A stretch of 64,000 nt of DNA from Chenopodium formosanum (lineage: Eukaryota; Streptophyta; Magnoliopsida; Caryophyllales; Amaranthaceae): contig CM044873.1 of assembly GCA_024500155.1 (NCBI GenBank), positions 7,383,001 through 7,447,000 of the forward strand, given 5' to 3'. Shown here one piece after another: positions 25,201-37,432 of this stretch (position 1 is its first letter; the number at the start of each line of letters is the position of its first letter). Both the position numbers and the translations under genes were made by a program. The notes beneath the pieces were generated by a model. That model saw nothing but the letters and a program-made list of their open reading frames with translations. It was not told the origin of the DNA and ran no database searches.

Positions 25201-28200
25201 TTAATCTCTTTGTTTTGAGATTGAATTCCCATATTGCCGCAGACTCTCCAAGACGGTTTGTATCTTCTCTGATATGTTGGAGTAGAGATATCTCTGAGCT
25301 ACTTCATCTAAACAATGAGGCGCAATGCTAGGCCATCCCAGCCTTGGTTCAGATTCATTATGAGATTCTGATAATGCTATCTTCCTCAATCTAGGAAGGT
25401 CAAATTCTATTGGCTCACCAACAATAATCTTAACGTGCTTGTTGATGAGCGGAAATGGTGGTCTTCTACCAAATATGTAATCTTCTGGCATGACCTGAAT
25501 AAGGAAAGAATTGCATGACGCTACATCCCCAAAAGGAATAGTGAATGATCTTTTTCAGGAGTTTGTTGATCACCCCTCTTTTACCTGATGGAAACCATGG
25601 TGGAAAATTGGTAAAACTATCGGTGTCACTGGGGCACGGGTAATAAGACTAGCAGTTCCCCATTTTAATCTTCTTATTGGACCATCTTCTTGAGACACTT
25701 TCCCTTCAGGAAATGTATGCAGCTGAAAGATCAAGATAATTATCATTATACAAAGGCAGTATTCCAGAAATTCATAACTATGGAACTTAAAACTCTTAAA
25801 ACCACTCCATGAATTTTTTTTTTTGACGTAACTTCTCCATGAATTCATATCTACATCAAAGCTAGGAATACATTCCTCTATCTCAAAATTCATTAAACAT
25901 TACAAACAATTTCAATAACATTTCATACTGAATGACAGCATCAAAAACATGTAGAAGCAACTAATCCCTATACCAGCCATTTTTTACCTTTAAACATTTT
26001 GATTCAGAATACTATAAATGATCAACCAAAAATAACATTGTCTTAACACATGTAAACAAAGATCTTGTAAGCCTTCATATACATTTGACACTTCCATTTT
26101 AAAAAATAAATAAATAAATCTTCTAGGCAACCATGTTTCAGTTAGAAAATAAAGTTCACTCAGTCATAACAATATACAAGGGAAACACTCCTACATATAC
26201 TGGTCAAGGCAATATGTAAATCTATGCAAGAAGATGACAAGACTATACCCATTCTCCATCACTTAAACGCTCAAGTGCTTCATTCATGTGTTCCTGATAA
26301 ATTCCACCACCTCTAGTTATAGGTATGCATTTTCCTGTGCAATATACTCGTTCAGAAGAGAGCACAACTCAAGCGGACTTCATGCATGCAAATCTGCTAA
26401 GGCTAAAGAAAAGTTTCAGACAGTCAAGACCATGTACAATCGTAAATTGTAACAATGATGGATTGCAATATGATGTAAATGACACGTCATTAAAAACAAT
26501 AAACGCAACAAGTAGAGCCCAAGGAAAGTTTTTATGTGGTAATGTACAAATGTAGCATCTTCCAAGAATAAAGGAGCAGGATTAAACAAGACAACAAAAC
26601 ATAATCTCACTGTGGCGTAAAACTTAACACAAATCTTCTTTCATAATGTGTGCAATTCATAAGACTGACATTAGTAGAATTATAAAGGTTCAAAGAAAGG
26701 TCTTTATCGCCCAAGTCTATAAGGGTCAAGAATCTCAAGATGTCCGGACTTGTGGATAAATAGAATATACGTCGTAAAAGCCAACAATTTAAAAATCGAG
26801 GATAAATTACAGAATAAATGACTTTTATTTTGAAAAGGGAGGATATGACTCAACCATCTACTGAGACTATGTTTCTTCATTAAGTTACAAGTATCCATTT
26901 TCCAAGAAGTTCATTGCTATTGAAAACCTCTCCCAGACAGATTCTTCATTTATTCCTACATAAACAATTCTTTTATATGCCCCTAACACCAAAAGTCAAC
27001 CAGGTCTGTGACAATGTAGTAAGTCATCACTTGTTACTTTAACAACAGTGCAGTTTCATACAAATTTCACTTCAAGCAAGAACAAATGCATAAATTACAA
27101 GACAGATGGGATCCATAGCCAGTTAATACCAAGTCGAAAAAAATAAGACAGCACTGTATTTTTAAAGCATATATCTTCAGCAGCAAGTACCCATCTAGCC
27201 AATTTGGCATCTGTTATAGGAAAGCCCTTGAATCCCCACATGAGTGGATCATCCAACCTGTCAGAATTTACAGTTCCATCAGTTAAAGCAAAAAAAAAGT
27301 CTCTTCTAAAATACAAGTGCAAGTTGAACTCCAACTACAATTATAGGGCAGTAATAACAAAATACTAGTCTCCCTCTATTTCTCTTGTTCAATCTTTTCC
27401 ATAGCCAAATTACTCAAGATTTTAACTCAAGAGTAGTAACTATTAACTAACTGATCATTTATTGGAGGCAAATTTAATTTACATTAGAACAATAAGAGAA
27501 CATTGGCAACACGCTGAAAGTGAAGGAGAGCAATGTTTGGAAATCAAGATCGTGTTGTGTAAATAGTAGAATGGTTGTAGCAAGGAACTTGCTTGCAAAC
27601 TTTAGAAACCCCAAGTTACTAACTTGACCAACAGAGTTGAAATGAGGAACTAGCTTGACAAAAAATTTGGCAAAAGTTGATAAAGAGTTAGTTGACACAA
27701 AGCCAATGTGGGACCAATTCAAATAGGAAAACTACTCCCTCCATCCCATAATATAGTTCCCATTTCTATTTTAAGGTCAAAGTATGAAAACTTTAACCAA
27801 TATGTTATCATTGATGTACACAAAAAATATAGTCATGTCAATCACATGAGAAGTTGTTAGATTTGCCTTAATGTGTAGTTTTGTAATATCGACCATTTAT
27901 AATTTTTTGTTAATACACAATTAAAGAAACTGATGGTCAAAGGTACTATTGAAGATCGTGCAAATAGAAATGGGAGCTATATTATGGGATGGAGGGAGTA
28001 GTTGCAAATCATTGGGGTACAAACTAGCTAGAAAAGGAAGTAGTTTGAAATTTCATGTGGCAGCCATTGGAGTTGCCCTAAGCTCCCTTCTTTGAAAACC
28101 AAGCTTTGCAACTCCCTTTGCCAAATATTAATAATATGACAGGGTCAGATTAGCTCATCATATTACATAGGATTTCAATCTATTTCCCTTTCTAGCTAAT

Positions 28201-29814
28201 TTATATCTTAATGGCTAACTGATTACTATTTAAATGAAAGCCATTAAGTGGATGGCTGCCCTTCTTCTTCCTTTTGCAAACTTATGTAAATTTCCCATTT
28301 CAACTCCAATGGTCAAGCTAATAATATGAGACATATAAAATTTACTAGCGATTCCTAGCTATAAGCTACAACCATTGTAGATGTTGTTGGAGCAACTTTA
28401 TTTGTTGGCTAAATTTTCTTCTAAATATATTGCCACGACATTTTCTCAAGCTACACTACCTACACCATTTCTAGTTAATTTATGCTCCAATGGTTACCTA
28501 CTTGTCAGATTATGTTTTAGAGAAACTTTTTGCTTGATAAAATAAGCTAATTTGTCAAACAAAGCTAATCGATACTTTGTGCTACAATGGTTGGGCAACT
28601 AGCTTCAACTTCATAGAACTAGCAAGCAAATAACTCAAAACAACCATTGAGAGTTGCTTTTATATCACTCACATTAAATTAGATATGAAAATCAAATCAT
28701 AAACCATCACTATTTTTTAAAAATGTATCAACTTTTATGGACATTCTATAATAGTCTAATTGACATATAATTTTGAAATTATATACTTCCCGTGTGCAAC
28801 ATGAGCAAATAAGATGACATTCTTCATGCTAATAAAAATAGAGCCTAAACTAAAGGATAGGATCACATGGCTTATTAGGCTATAATGTTGTATCCTCCTC
28901 AGTCCTCCGGTCCTTCCTCCTAATTTTGCCAAAGTCAAACCTATGCTTAATCAACAACATATATCTAAGTTCGAGGCAAGACAATGTGAAGATTGTTCCG
29001 TGCACCATAGATGAGGAAAAATGTGAGACAAAAGATCCCTATAACGAAACTAAGATGTGCCGGGTCAATCACCCATTCACCCGGCAAATGCCAACAAGAC
29101 TCTAGGTCATTATTATATTATCTAGCATCATTCAACATTCAAGTACATAAATTCCTTCTCCAGCTTTCTACCCCTCTTTACCTAATCAAAAACAGTCTAC
29201 TGCTGCTTCAATCGTTCACTATGTTGATTTACAATTGTTGCACAAAAGGGAATTAAACCGATCAAGTTGAGATGAAACTGCTTAAACAAGCATTATTAAG
29301 TGCTAACACACCAGAAAAAGCCTTAAAAGCCAGTTTTCCTTAACCCCAAATTTTGACATTCTACTAGAAAATGCTAACATTTCCACATATGATTTCCTGC
29401 ACTTTTTCCCTCCAAAAATCAAACAATCAAACTATTCTTAATATCAACCTCCAATATCAATACCATTATAGTACTAATCATATCAACCAGAATTAGGGTT
29501 TTTTTTTTTTCCTAAACATTAAAATAGCAAGAAATTCAACAACATCAATTGAAAGTTAAAATTGAAAATGTGAAGAGAAGAGGAGTGAGAAAGACAAACG
29601 TGGACATATGATTGCTGACAGTGAGAAGAGGAACACCAGGAGGACGAGATCGAACGAGATGAAGAAGATTATCGGCATTATGAACAGTGGTGGTGTTGAA
29701 AAGCGTCACCACCGCCTTGGCAAAAGCGCCGACAGAAGTTATGATTAATTTCCGGGGAATTCCGTACAAGTGTGATGCACGCGCCGCCCATTCCAGCGTT
29801 CTTCCCTTTCCCAT
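25201..29814 (-). CDS. Tafazzin-like lysophospholipid/N-acyl-PE acyltransferase (286 aa, 5 exons)
   Basis: This is the orthologue type of Arabidopsis At1g78690, reported as N-acylphosphatidylethanolamine synthase and related to tafazzin. It is a membrane-associated acyltransferase of the PlsC superfamily. Exons on minus: 29814-29600, 27257-27130, 26334-26249, 25722-25585, 25494-25201. All junctions are GT-AG and frames join (861 nt with stop). The catalytic HX4D motif is His69 to Asp74 in NHMSTLDD, created across the first splice junction. KCIPITRGGG follows, then the FPEG motif at residues 147-150. The start MGKGRTLEWAAR matches the family start. An in-frame upstream extension exists but lacks conservation. 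Intron 1 is 2.3 kb and holds a Stowaway MITE. Confidence 0.93.
27735..27998. mobile_element. Stowaway MITE (264 bp) in the acyltransferase intron, TSD TA
   Basis: Long inverted repeats begin CTCCCTCCATCCCATAATAT and end in the complement GGGATGGAGGGAG. TA flanks both sides. This is the typical plant Stowaway (Tc1/mariner) form. It lies in intron 1, so the protein is not altered. Confidence 0.9.
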
Positions 29815-30060
29815 TTTCTCTCTCCTCGACTTGTATTTGGAGGAAGTGGCGGGGCTACGGCGGTAGCGGAGGAGGAGGGAGTAAGTGAGTGACCGCCTAA
29901 ACCCGTGTAGAGTAGACGGGGAGTTGGTAGTTATATTGATTTTGGGGGTTAAGGGGATGGGCCATGGGCCATTGCAGAAGATTTGAGCCATACCAAAATT
30001 ATTAATGTGCATTGAATTCACCCTAATTCAAATTTGAATCCAACTTCGTTTAAAGATTCC
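29815..30060 (-). promoter_or_regulatory. Leader and upstream region of the acyltransferase gene
   Basis: This lies immediately upstream of the MGKGRT start. The frame stays open upstream as far as about 30021 but looks like leader sequence, not protein. The promoter lies here or is overlapped by the degenerate hAT copy that begins near 30065. Confidence 0.35.
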
Positions 30061-30064
30061 TACT

Positions 30065-30792
30065 TTGACTCAGAGGAGGGTTAGAGTCGGAGTCTAATTA
30101 GAATTCGACTTATCCGATCCGACTCCGACTTTTCTATATACTTATAGTATTTTTTATTATGTAATTCATGAATTTTTAGGTCTTTGAAATTGATTAAATA
30201 TGGGTTGCTATTGATAATTGGATCAAAATCTATAACTTTATACTAAAGGCGAAACCAGGAATGACACATGTCATTTCCTGGTTAAAAATTTTCCCTCCAA
30301 AAGTTTTTTATTTTATTTTTTTTAATTTTTTTGGCCAAAGCTTCTTAGAGACAAAGTATACAATAATAATTCACTTCCTATTTGATAAGTATATCTTATT
30401 TATATGCAATAATAGTTTTCTATCCATAACTTTGTAATGTAATTCAGAGTTATTTTTATTAGTCGTGCATATATTATTTTCTCTGTTTTCTTTAGTGTGA
30501 TAAATTTTCTAATTATTTTTTTTGTAATTACAGAACTTTCATCCTATTTTGCAATTAGGTTTTTTTTTTTATAATTAAATAGCAGTCTTAAACTAATGAT
30601 ATGTATTAAAAATTAACGTGCATGGCACGGGACTTAACCTAGTTTAATTTAAAGTCGGATTCGGAGTCGGAGGTTGGAAATTAAGTCGGATAAGAGTCAG
30701 ATTCTCGGAGGCGGAGGCAGATTAAAAATCCGACATCTTGTAAGGACGGAGTTGGATTTTGCATAATCCGATCCGACTCATTGCCATCGGCC
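30065..30792. mobile_element. Degenerate copy of the GGAGTC hAT family, split by a Helitron
   Basis: Both arms repeat the GGAGTCGGAGTC / GACTCCGA words of the element at 7765-8268, and the right arm ends near TTGCCATCGG. The left terminus is eroded. The two arms (about 30065-30225 and 30645-30792) are separated by the Helitron at 30229-30642, so the hAT copy is the older of the two. Confidence 0.65.
30229..30642 (+). mobile_element. Non-autonomous Helitron (414 bp)
   Basis: It starts TCTATAACTTTATACTAAAGG and ends CTAG. A small hairpin CGTGC-ATG-GCACG (about 30617-30629) lies roughly 10 bases before the end. It is inserted between A and T with no target duplication. These are the standard Helitron marks: 5' TC, 3' hairpin plus CTRR, AT target. 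It has no genes. Confidence 0.82.
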
Positions 30793-31962
30793 ATACCTAT
30801 ACTACCAAACCGAAAACACACTACTAGAAAACACCTTATTTCTGACGGACCTTAATTTCCGTCGGAAAGTTTGAAATTTACGACGGAATTGTGTGCCTCG
30901 TAATATTTCGTCGGAAAATAGAACTTCCGACGGAAAATTCCTCGCAAATTTTCCGACGGAATTAAATTTCCTTGCAAACCGACAGAATTTTCCGTCGAAA
31001 ATTGTTTTCCAACGGAAATTTCCGTCGCAATTTAAATTTTCCGAGGAAATTAAATTCCGTCGGAAAATATTTAATACAAAGCACCATTTCTCGTGCTTTA
31101 GCCACAGAACAGAAGAGAAGAGAGAGAAAGAAAGGGGAAGAGAAGAGAGAGAAAGAAAGGGGAAGAGAAGGGAGAAAGGGGAGACCGCCGCGCCGGATTT
31201 TCTCCCGTTCATCCACCGTCGGTGCCACCTCAGGTAAGTGCCGCATTTGGTTTTTTTTTATTTTTATTTTTAATTTTCGAAGAACCCTAAGGTCCCTAAC
31301 CCTAACTAATGACTAGCCACCGCCACCGCCCTGAGGCGCCGGACTTTCTCCCGTTCATCCACCGTCGGTGCGCACCTCAGGTAAGTGTTGCACTTTGTTT
31401 TTTTTTTTATTTTTTTTAATTTTCGAAGAAGCTAACCCTAACTAATGGACCAGCTACCGCCACCGCCACCGACCCCTGAGGTTTCTCTGCCACCGCCCCT
31501 TTCCCTTCTACCACCACCGCTTGCCTGCCGACGGTAAGTGAATTGTGGTTTTTATTAAATTTTTTTTTTAAACACTAACCCTTACCTGTTTCGGTTGACA
31601 GGCGCCACAACCACCACCTTTGGGTCGACGACCACAACCACCACCACAACCTCCGACCACTGTGCGTAGGTGGTAAGTTTTGTGGTTGTTTTCTGTTTTT
31701 TTTTTGTTTTTTTTTTTATTTTTTTATTCTTTAAAACACTTTAATTAATTGAATCTCACATTACACACTCTAAATTATATGTCAATTAAATTTATTTGTT
31801 ATAAGTGTGGATTTTTTTGGTGTAATTGTCAATAAAAAGGGTAGATCTAGAGTTTAATGACATTATAAAACTTAAAATTGTTAGTTTAGTTGATGAATGA
31901 CATGTTAGTGAAATATATAAATTTAATTGTATATAAAAATATGTTAGTTTAATTTAATTGTA

Positions 31963-32897
31963 TATAACTATGTAAAAGTGAAGTAATTTGAGAAAGAATG
32001 AGTTCAGAATCCAAGAAATGTAGAGAATAGGCAAACTAGAAGGCCTTTTGGCCTTATTTGGCTCTATTGTGAGTAAAATGGCTCCTATACTTAGCAAATA
32101 CCTCATTTAATGTCGTTTCAAGCAATAACCACCTATAACTATGTAAAAGTGAAGTAATTTGCGAAAGAATGAGTTCATAATCTAAGAAATGTAGAGAATA
32201 GGCAAACTAGAAGGCCTTTTGGCCTTATTTGGCTCTATTGTGAGTAAAATGGCTCCTATACTTAGCAAATACCTCATTTAATGTCGTTTCAAGCAATAAC
32301 CACCTATAACTATGTAAAAGTGAAGTAATTTGAGAAAGAATGAGTTCATAATCCAAGAAATGTAGAGAATAGGCAAACTAGAAGGCCTTTTGGCCTTATT
32401 TGGCTCTATTTTGAGTAAAATGGCTCCTATACTTAGCAAATACCTCATTTAATGTCGTTTCAAGCAATAACCACCTATAACTATGTAAAAGTGAAGTAAT
32501 TTGAGAAAGAATGAGTTCATAATCTAAGAAATGTAGAGAATAGGCAAACTAGAAGGCCTTTTGGCCCTATTTGGCTCTATTTTGAGTAAAATGACTCCTA
32601 TACTTAGCAAATACCTCATTTAATGTAACTTCAAGCCATAACCACCTATAACTATGTAAAAGTGAAGTAGTTTGAGAAAGAATGAATTCATAATCCAAGA
32701 AATGTAGAGAATAGGCAAACTAGAAGGCCTTTTGGCCTCATTTGGCTCTATTTTGAGTAAAATGGCTCCTATACTTAGCAAATACCTCATTTAATGTCGT
32801 TTCAAGCCATAACCACCTATAACTATGTAAAAGTGAAGTAATTTGAGAAAGAATGAGTTCATAATCCAAGAAATGTAGAGAATAGGCAAACTAGATG
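31963..32897. repeat. 171-bp tandem repeat, about 5.5 units, inside the CACTA element
   Basis: The phrase TATAACTATGTAAAAGTGAA recurs at 31963, 32134, 32305, 32476, 32647 and 32818, exactly 171 bp apart each time. Units also share AGAAGGCCTTTTGGCC and CCTCATTTAATGT. Units are nearly identical, so expansion was recent. No protein is encoded. Confidence 0.97.
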
Positions 32898-33064
32898 GCA
32901 ATTAAGCCAATATTGAATGTGTGTAGGTGAAAATGGTTCCTAATTTCAAGTATTTGGTTGTTTTATTTCATTTCAAGTCATGGACACCTTTAAAAACTAT
33001 TAACTTATGCTGTTTCATGCCTTTTTTTTATTTAATATATGTTTGTATAATGAATATCTTGTAG

Positions 33065-33520
33065 GAAACCTACCAGAAGAAGGCTGAAGAAGCAAGTACT
33101 CAAGGGATTAAGAAGAGTCCCAATGAGTTGTATTGGGAGAGTGTGGGTGGCCGCAACAAGAAGGGTCGAGTAAGGGGTCTTGGTCAAAGTGCGGAGTTGT
33201 ACTACAACAACCGGATGGGTCGAGTTTCTAGGTCGTCACAACAGTACACACCGTCCGTTGTTTCTCAGATGCAGGATCAGATGGAGCATAGGGTTCAGGC
33301 TCTTCGCGATGAAATCAGAAGTGAAATGGAAACTGAGATGCAACTCCGAATTCAAAATGAAGTGACTGAAATAGAGAGGAAAAACAAGGAGCGGTGGGAT
33401 GAGTTTATGAGTCGTTTCGCTAGCAACGACTCATGTTCTACCTTTCAGCCTCAGCATCAAGACCCCAGGGATGACCTGGGTAGTGGAGGAGCAGGTCAGG
33501 GTACCCCGGCAATTGTGTAG
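33065..33520 (+). pseudogene. Transposase_24-type (Ptta/En/Spm) protein, C-terminal exon
   Basis: The open frame from about 33065 to a stop at 33518-33520 includes ELYWESVGGRNKKGRVRGLG, then YYNNRMGRVSR, and a long Glu/Arg-rich coiled-coil stretch. This matches the C-terminal region of plant En/Spm-associated Transposase_24 proteins, which come with CACTA elements. An AG acceptor just after TTGTAG (about 33064) fits a spliced upstream exon, but no upstream coding exons were recognised. It is therefore a fragment or a gene with its 5' part lost. The ATG at 33128 is internal to the conserved motif. Confidence 0.75.
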
Positions 33521-34296
33521 CCTGGCTTAGGTTTATGTAGTATGGACATGTAGTCTCATGTAGTACGGACATGTAGTTAATCTAATTTGTATAGCTTTTG
33601 ATTATGTTTCCGCTCTTTTGGAAATAACTATATATTATTATGTTCAACTAGGAGCATGGCTTTTGTGGAAATATATATAAAAATATTTTCGATATTCGAT
33701 AAATTTTGTAAACAGGAACTAGGTGCAGGAATAGGTTTTAAATATTAGTTTATGGCAGAAAATAAAATAATTTCAATGCCTTGTTTACACTGATTTTCGA
33801 CGGAAAAATGACTGAAAAATTCGTCGGAAACCATATTTGCGACGGAATTATTGCACATAAAATCCGTCGCAAAAGGGAAAAATTTGCAAGGAAAATAAAT
33901 CCGTCGCAAAATTGCAACGGAATTTTCTGTCGGATTTTTGCGACGGAAATATATTCCTCGCAATCTTTTGCCTTATGTGACGGAATATTCCGTCGTAAAA
34001 TTCATATTTTCCGACGGATTTTTCCGTCGCAAACAATAATTAGCGACGGAAATCGTTCGTCGGAGATTTACGACGGACCATGACCAAAAGTCAAATTTTT
34101 TTCCAAGGCCACTAAATCCGTCGGAAATGATTTTCCGACGGAATTTTCCTCGGAAATTTGCTGATTTCCTACGAACGTATTTCCGACGAAGGTTTACGAC
34201 GAAATTCCGTCGGAAAGTTTGTTTGCGACGGAATTAAGCCCTTTACCGACGAAAAATTTCCGTCGGTAAAGGACCTTTTTCTAGTAGTGAACAAGT

Positions 34297-34414
34297 AGGG
34301 ATGTCAAACGAGTCGTTGTCGGGTTCGTGTCGATTGCGGAAACAAATTGAGAATTATTGGCTCAAACCTACTCATTTTGGATCGGATTCGTGTCGTGTCA
34401 GCTTTTGACACCCT
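34297..34414. mobile_element. Small hAT-like MITE, degenerate
   Basis: It begins TAGGGATGTCAAA and ends TTTTGACACCCTA, an imperfect inverted repeat of the same type as the hAT MITE at 11292. No convincing 8-bp duplication was found, so the ends may be eroded. Confidence 0.45.
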
Positions 34415-34438
34415 AAAAAACAGGTATTGTACTAGTAA

Positions 34439-34878
34439 CTAGTGTGTGGCCCCGGGCGATGCACTGGGTTTTGCTTTGAATATCAATACATATATTATTT
34501 GGGCTATAAAATCATAAACTATATAATTACAAAAAATAAGTGGACAATAATAACTAATGAAATTAAATAAACGCTCTCAAATTGATGTCTTGTAAAGTAC
34601 AAATTAAAGTATTTATTGTATTATTATTGAATATGAAGCACAATGTAAAGATAGGAAAGTTGGTAATAACACTACTTTATTTGTTATTGGTCTTGTGTTC
34701 AAACCTTGTTATAAACATTTTTATTGCAATTGAAACATGTTCATTCATATTCATATTACAATGGATGAATGGATGATGTGGCATATTACGGTGATGTGGC
34801 ATACTTCTAATACATGTGAAGGGTGCCACGTGGCACATATCTTGTATTAGGAACGCTTTTTAATATAGAAAGTATAGA
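34439..34878 (-). mobile_element. Non-autonomous Helitron (440 bp), minus orientation
   Basis: Read on minus it starts TCTATACTTTCTATATTAAA and ends CACACTAG followed by T, after a GTGCATCGCCCGGGGCCAC hairpin-like stretch. It is inserted between A and T. It is a sister type to the copy at 30229 but clearly diverged from it. Confidence 0.78.
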
Positions 34879-35146
34879 TAGATATGTCTTCGAAAATAAA
34901 TATTTCTACTTGCATGAAAGTCAGAGATCTATAAGCCATATTGATCGAAGTGATAAACTTGTACTTTTTCTATTACACTGTCGCACTTATAATTTTATTC
35001 AAACTATATTAAGAGTTGTAAGACTTGTAACAACATAACATGACAACAAAATATCCCAATGAAGGTAATACATAATATAAGTTGTTAAAGAACAACATCT
35101 ATTTATTCCTTAATATGCTTGTAGCAGATCATTGAAAGACTTAAGA

Positions 35147-35595
35147 TTAAGGATGAGAGTTGTGAACTTGACCAATCTTCCTAGATTTGACTGCTGGTGT
35201 TGGAGGATTGAGTTTGACTTCCCGTACTGTGCTCTCTGTGTATACTTCACGACTCTGTCAATTGAAATTTGAAAGCAACTTAGGCTACTTAGCTTATACC
35301 ATGAAAATTTAGTTGGATAAAAACAATTAAAATTTGTATTGGAGGTAATCTATATAGCTTAGGTAATCTATATATATATATAGCAATTAGAATTGAACCC
35401 TTACTAATAAGAATCGAACCCTTACTAGTTGACTCTCAAAGAAAACATAAAGAGAAAGAAATAAAATGGGTAAGAAATGAAACTTACATTATTGATGGAA
35501 AATTCATGTTTTGTAAGTGAAAAAGAGGAGACATTATTGGAGGTGGACATATTTGTTTGAGAGTGCTCAGCCTTCTTATTCTTACCACTATCCAT
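35147..35595 (-). CDS. Short two-exon protein, Pro-Pro-Thr-Pro family, copy 1 (71 aa)
   Basis: Unknown function. Exons on minus: 35595-35488 and 35254-35147, with donor GTAAGT, acceptor CAG and phase-0 intron. The product is hydrophilic, with a Ser/Asn-rich N-terminal half and no signal peptide or membrane segment. The C-terminal exon has REVYTESTVREVKLNPPTPA and then a basic stretch with GQ. Three relatives in this window (36863-37432, 38870-39328, 54427-54900) keep the same intron position, phase and C-terminal pattern, the main argument that this is a real gene. It is closest to copy 2. A TATATATAAG element lies about 45-55 bases upstream of the ATG on the minus strand. Confidence 0.65.
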
Positions 35596-36862
35596 TTTCA
35601 CCTTTCTTTCTTAACAATGACGGTGATGGATATGTAACACACTTATATATAACTAATCTACTTTAGTCTTAATCATATTTTAAAATTAATGAGCAGAGTA
35701 TTGCTAAAATCCCATTAAATATATATATATTCTTAAGAGCCGAATGTAAGCATCAAATATACTACTCCGTTTCGCATTATCTGCAACAAAGGGGTATTAT
35801 TTGTGAGATATAAAATATTCCTTTATTGCAGATAATGCGAAACGGAGGTAGTATTTTTTTAAATATTTTAAAACTGAAAGTCTATCATATTTCAAAATCA
35901 CGTATCGATTAATAATTAGTGCATTAATTTTTAATAAGGGGTAATTCCTGGTTTTTCTTTTTAATCTTGAACGTCATTTTCCTATTAATTGGTCGCAGTT
36001 TGACCAAGTTATATGATCCGTTGATCATACCAATAATTGACCTACAATAAAATATGTTTATGATTGCATGCATTATATGCGTTTAATATTTTATTCACAA
36101 GCACATGCTTACTAAGCACGACTTTTCTTTAAAAATAACTTCAATGAAACAATGATTACGCAACAAACTAATGAAGAGATAACAACAGAGACGTACAACA
36201 GTTTCTTGTCATGTGAAAGTATCATCGACAACCTTAAGTTCTTAACACAATCGTAACAACTAACAAGTTAGGTCTACAATTGTTGGCAAAACAATATGAG
36301 TATTATTGATTTATTTTTTAACGTATAATTATATATTAAAATTAATATATTAATTAATGATGGAGATTTTACATTGTCAAACATGTATATCAGAGCTAAA
36401 AAAAAAATATCTAAAAGGGATTCGATTGGACGATACGTATATAATTTTGAAGTAAGTTTGTAGTAATTAAGTAATAGTACAACTACAAACACAAGTACAA
36501 AAGAGTATATGTACTTTGTACATACTTATTTGTATGTAATAACAAGAGCTTCAAGAGACTAATGATGTAATTACATAAATAATCACATAATACTCCCATC
36601 AAATGTACTATATTACGTTACGTAACTATTTTACAATCACATTATTTATCAGTTCAAATTTATTCTCTCAATTTCTCCACACTAAGCTAAAATCAAGATC
36701 TATTATTGCTTTTATTAACTTAAGAAGTATACTAATCAAAACAAAATATAAAGTGTTACATAATACGGAGTATATTACAAAGTTGATCAAAATGATCGAT
36801 ATTTGTTGTTGGAATTTTCATTATATAATTGACTTTTAAATTATTATTGCATGCAAGTTTCG
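35596..36862. other. Spacer between short-protein genes 1 and 2
   Basis: It holds the promoter of copy 1 (TATA-like on minus at about 35641-35652), a hairpin MITE at 35765-35848, and AT-rich sequence with nothing else supportable. Confidence 0.4.
35765..35848. mobile_element. Short Stowaway-like hairpin MITE (about 84 bp)
   Basis: CTCCGTTTCGCATTATCTGC at one end faces GCAGATAATGCGAAACGGAG at the other, a near-perfect 20-bp inverted repeat with TA at the flanks. It is small enough to form one hairpin. Confidence 0.75.
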
Positions 36863-37096
36863 TCAAGATTGAGAGCTGTGAATTTGGCCATTTCTTCCTG
36901 CTTTGATAGTTGGTGTTGGAGGTTTGGCTTTTAATTCTCTCGTTGTGCTCTCAGTGTATACTTCAACATGTCTTACCTATAAATTAAGACAAGTAGACAA
37001 CTAGTTAAATCAATTAAACATAAAAATTGTCCATAATATTATTACTAATCAAGACTTTTTCTATGTACGTCAAAGTAATTATAAACAATTTTCATG

Positions 37097-37149
<53 letters not shown>

Positions 37150-37432
37150 GTACAAAGTATTAAATAAGAAAAAGGTACATAGTACTACTACTACCTCTGT
37201 TACCTATTATGTAGTATATACAACTTTTGATTTTTTTTTTATTTTTTACTTTTTACAATTAATATCCCAAAGATGAATATAATATGTAACGGAGGTAGTA
37301 TTAATTTACATATACAACATGCACTTATAGTGTTGGAGAACTTACAGCGGAGATGACAAGTTCCTGCTTTGTAAGAGAGGCATTGTTGGAGCTGGGTTTT
37401 TTAGATTGAAAGTGCTCCATTTGACTATTCAT
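36863..37432 (-). CDS. Short two-exon protein, Pro-Pro-Thr-Pro family, copy 2 (66 aa)
   Basis: Unknown function, paralogue of copy 1. Exons on minus: 37432-37346 and 36976-36863, phase-0 intron with GTAAGT donor. The N-terminal part has SSNNASLTKQELVIS, clearly like copy 1. The second exon has HVEVYTESTTRELKAKPPTP followed by a basic GRNGQIH tail. There is no signal peptide. A TATATATATA stretch sits 65-80 bases upstream of the ATG. The intron contains a Stowaway-like MITE (37194-37295) and a long poly-A run. Confidence 0.65.
37108..37146. repeat. Poly-A run after CA repeats
   Basis: About 39 consecutive A bases follow (CA)n. The frame read through it is meaningless. It lies in the intron of short-protein copy 2. 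Confidence 0.9.
37194..37295. mobile_element. Stowaway-like MITE in the intron of copy 2, TSD TA
   Basis: CCTCTGTTACCTATTATGTA faces ATATAATATGTAACGGAGG, flanked by TA. About 102 bp. Confidence 0.7.

Larger units (their letters stand above)
30829..34289 (+). mobile_element. CACTA (En/Spm) transposon, 3.46 kb, non-autonomous
   Basis: Termini CACTACTAGAAAA and TTTTCTAGTAGTG are inverted repeats of the CACTA type. The bases AACA flank both ends, consistent with a short target duplication. Both ends carry many TTCCGTCGGAAA / TTTCCGACGGAA subterminal repeats (30840-31070, 33795-34270). The interior holds a 171-bp tandem array and a single Transposase_24-like reading frame, but no TNP2/TPase gene, so it would need a helper. 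Confidence 0.92.

Noticed and set aside
30015..30021. Upstream start for the acyltransferase gene (69 extra residues)
   Set aside because: The added residues show no conservation and the internal MGKGRT start matches the family start.
30802..31316. Overlapping open frames on both strands with Phe/Arg/Lys repeats
   Set aside because: They arise from TTTCCGACGGAA subterminal repeats and GA-rich sequence of the CACTA element; no family resemblance.
33745..34083. Open frames with repeated Asp-Gly-Ile-Phe-Arg
   Set aside because: Same CACTA subterminal repeats at the other end.
37094..37276. Open frame with a long poly-Lys stretch
   Set aside because: It is read through a poly-A run in an intron.
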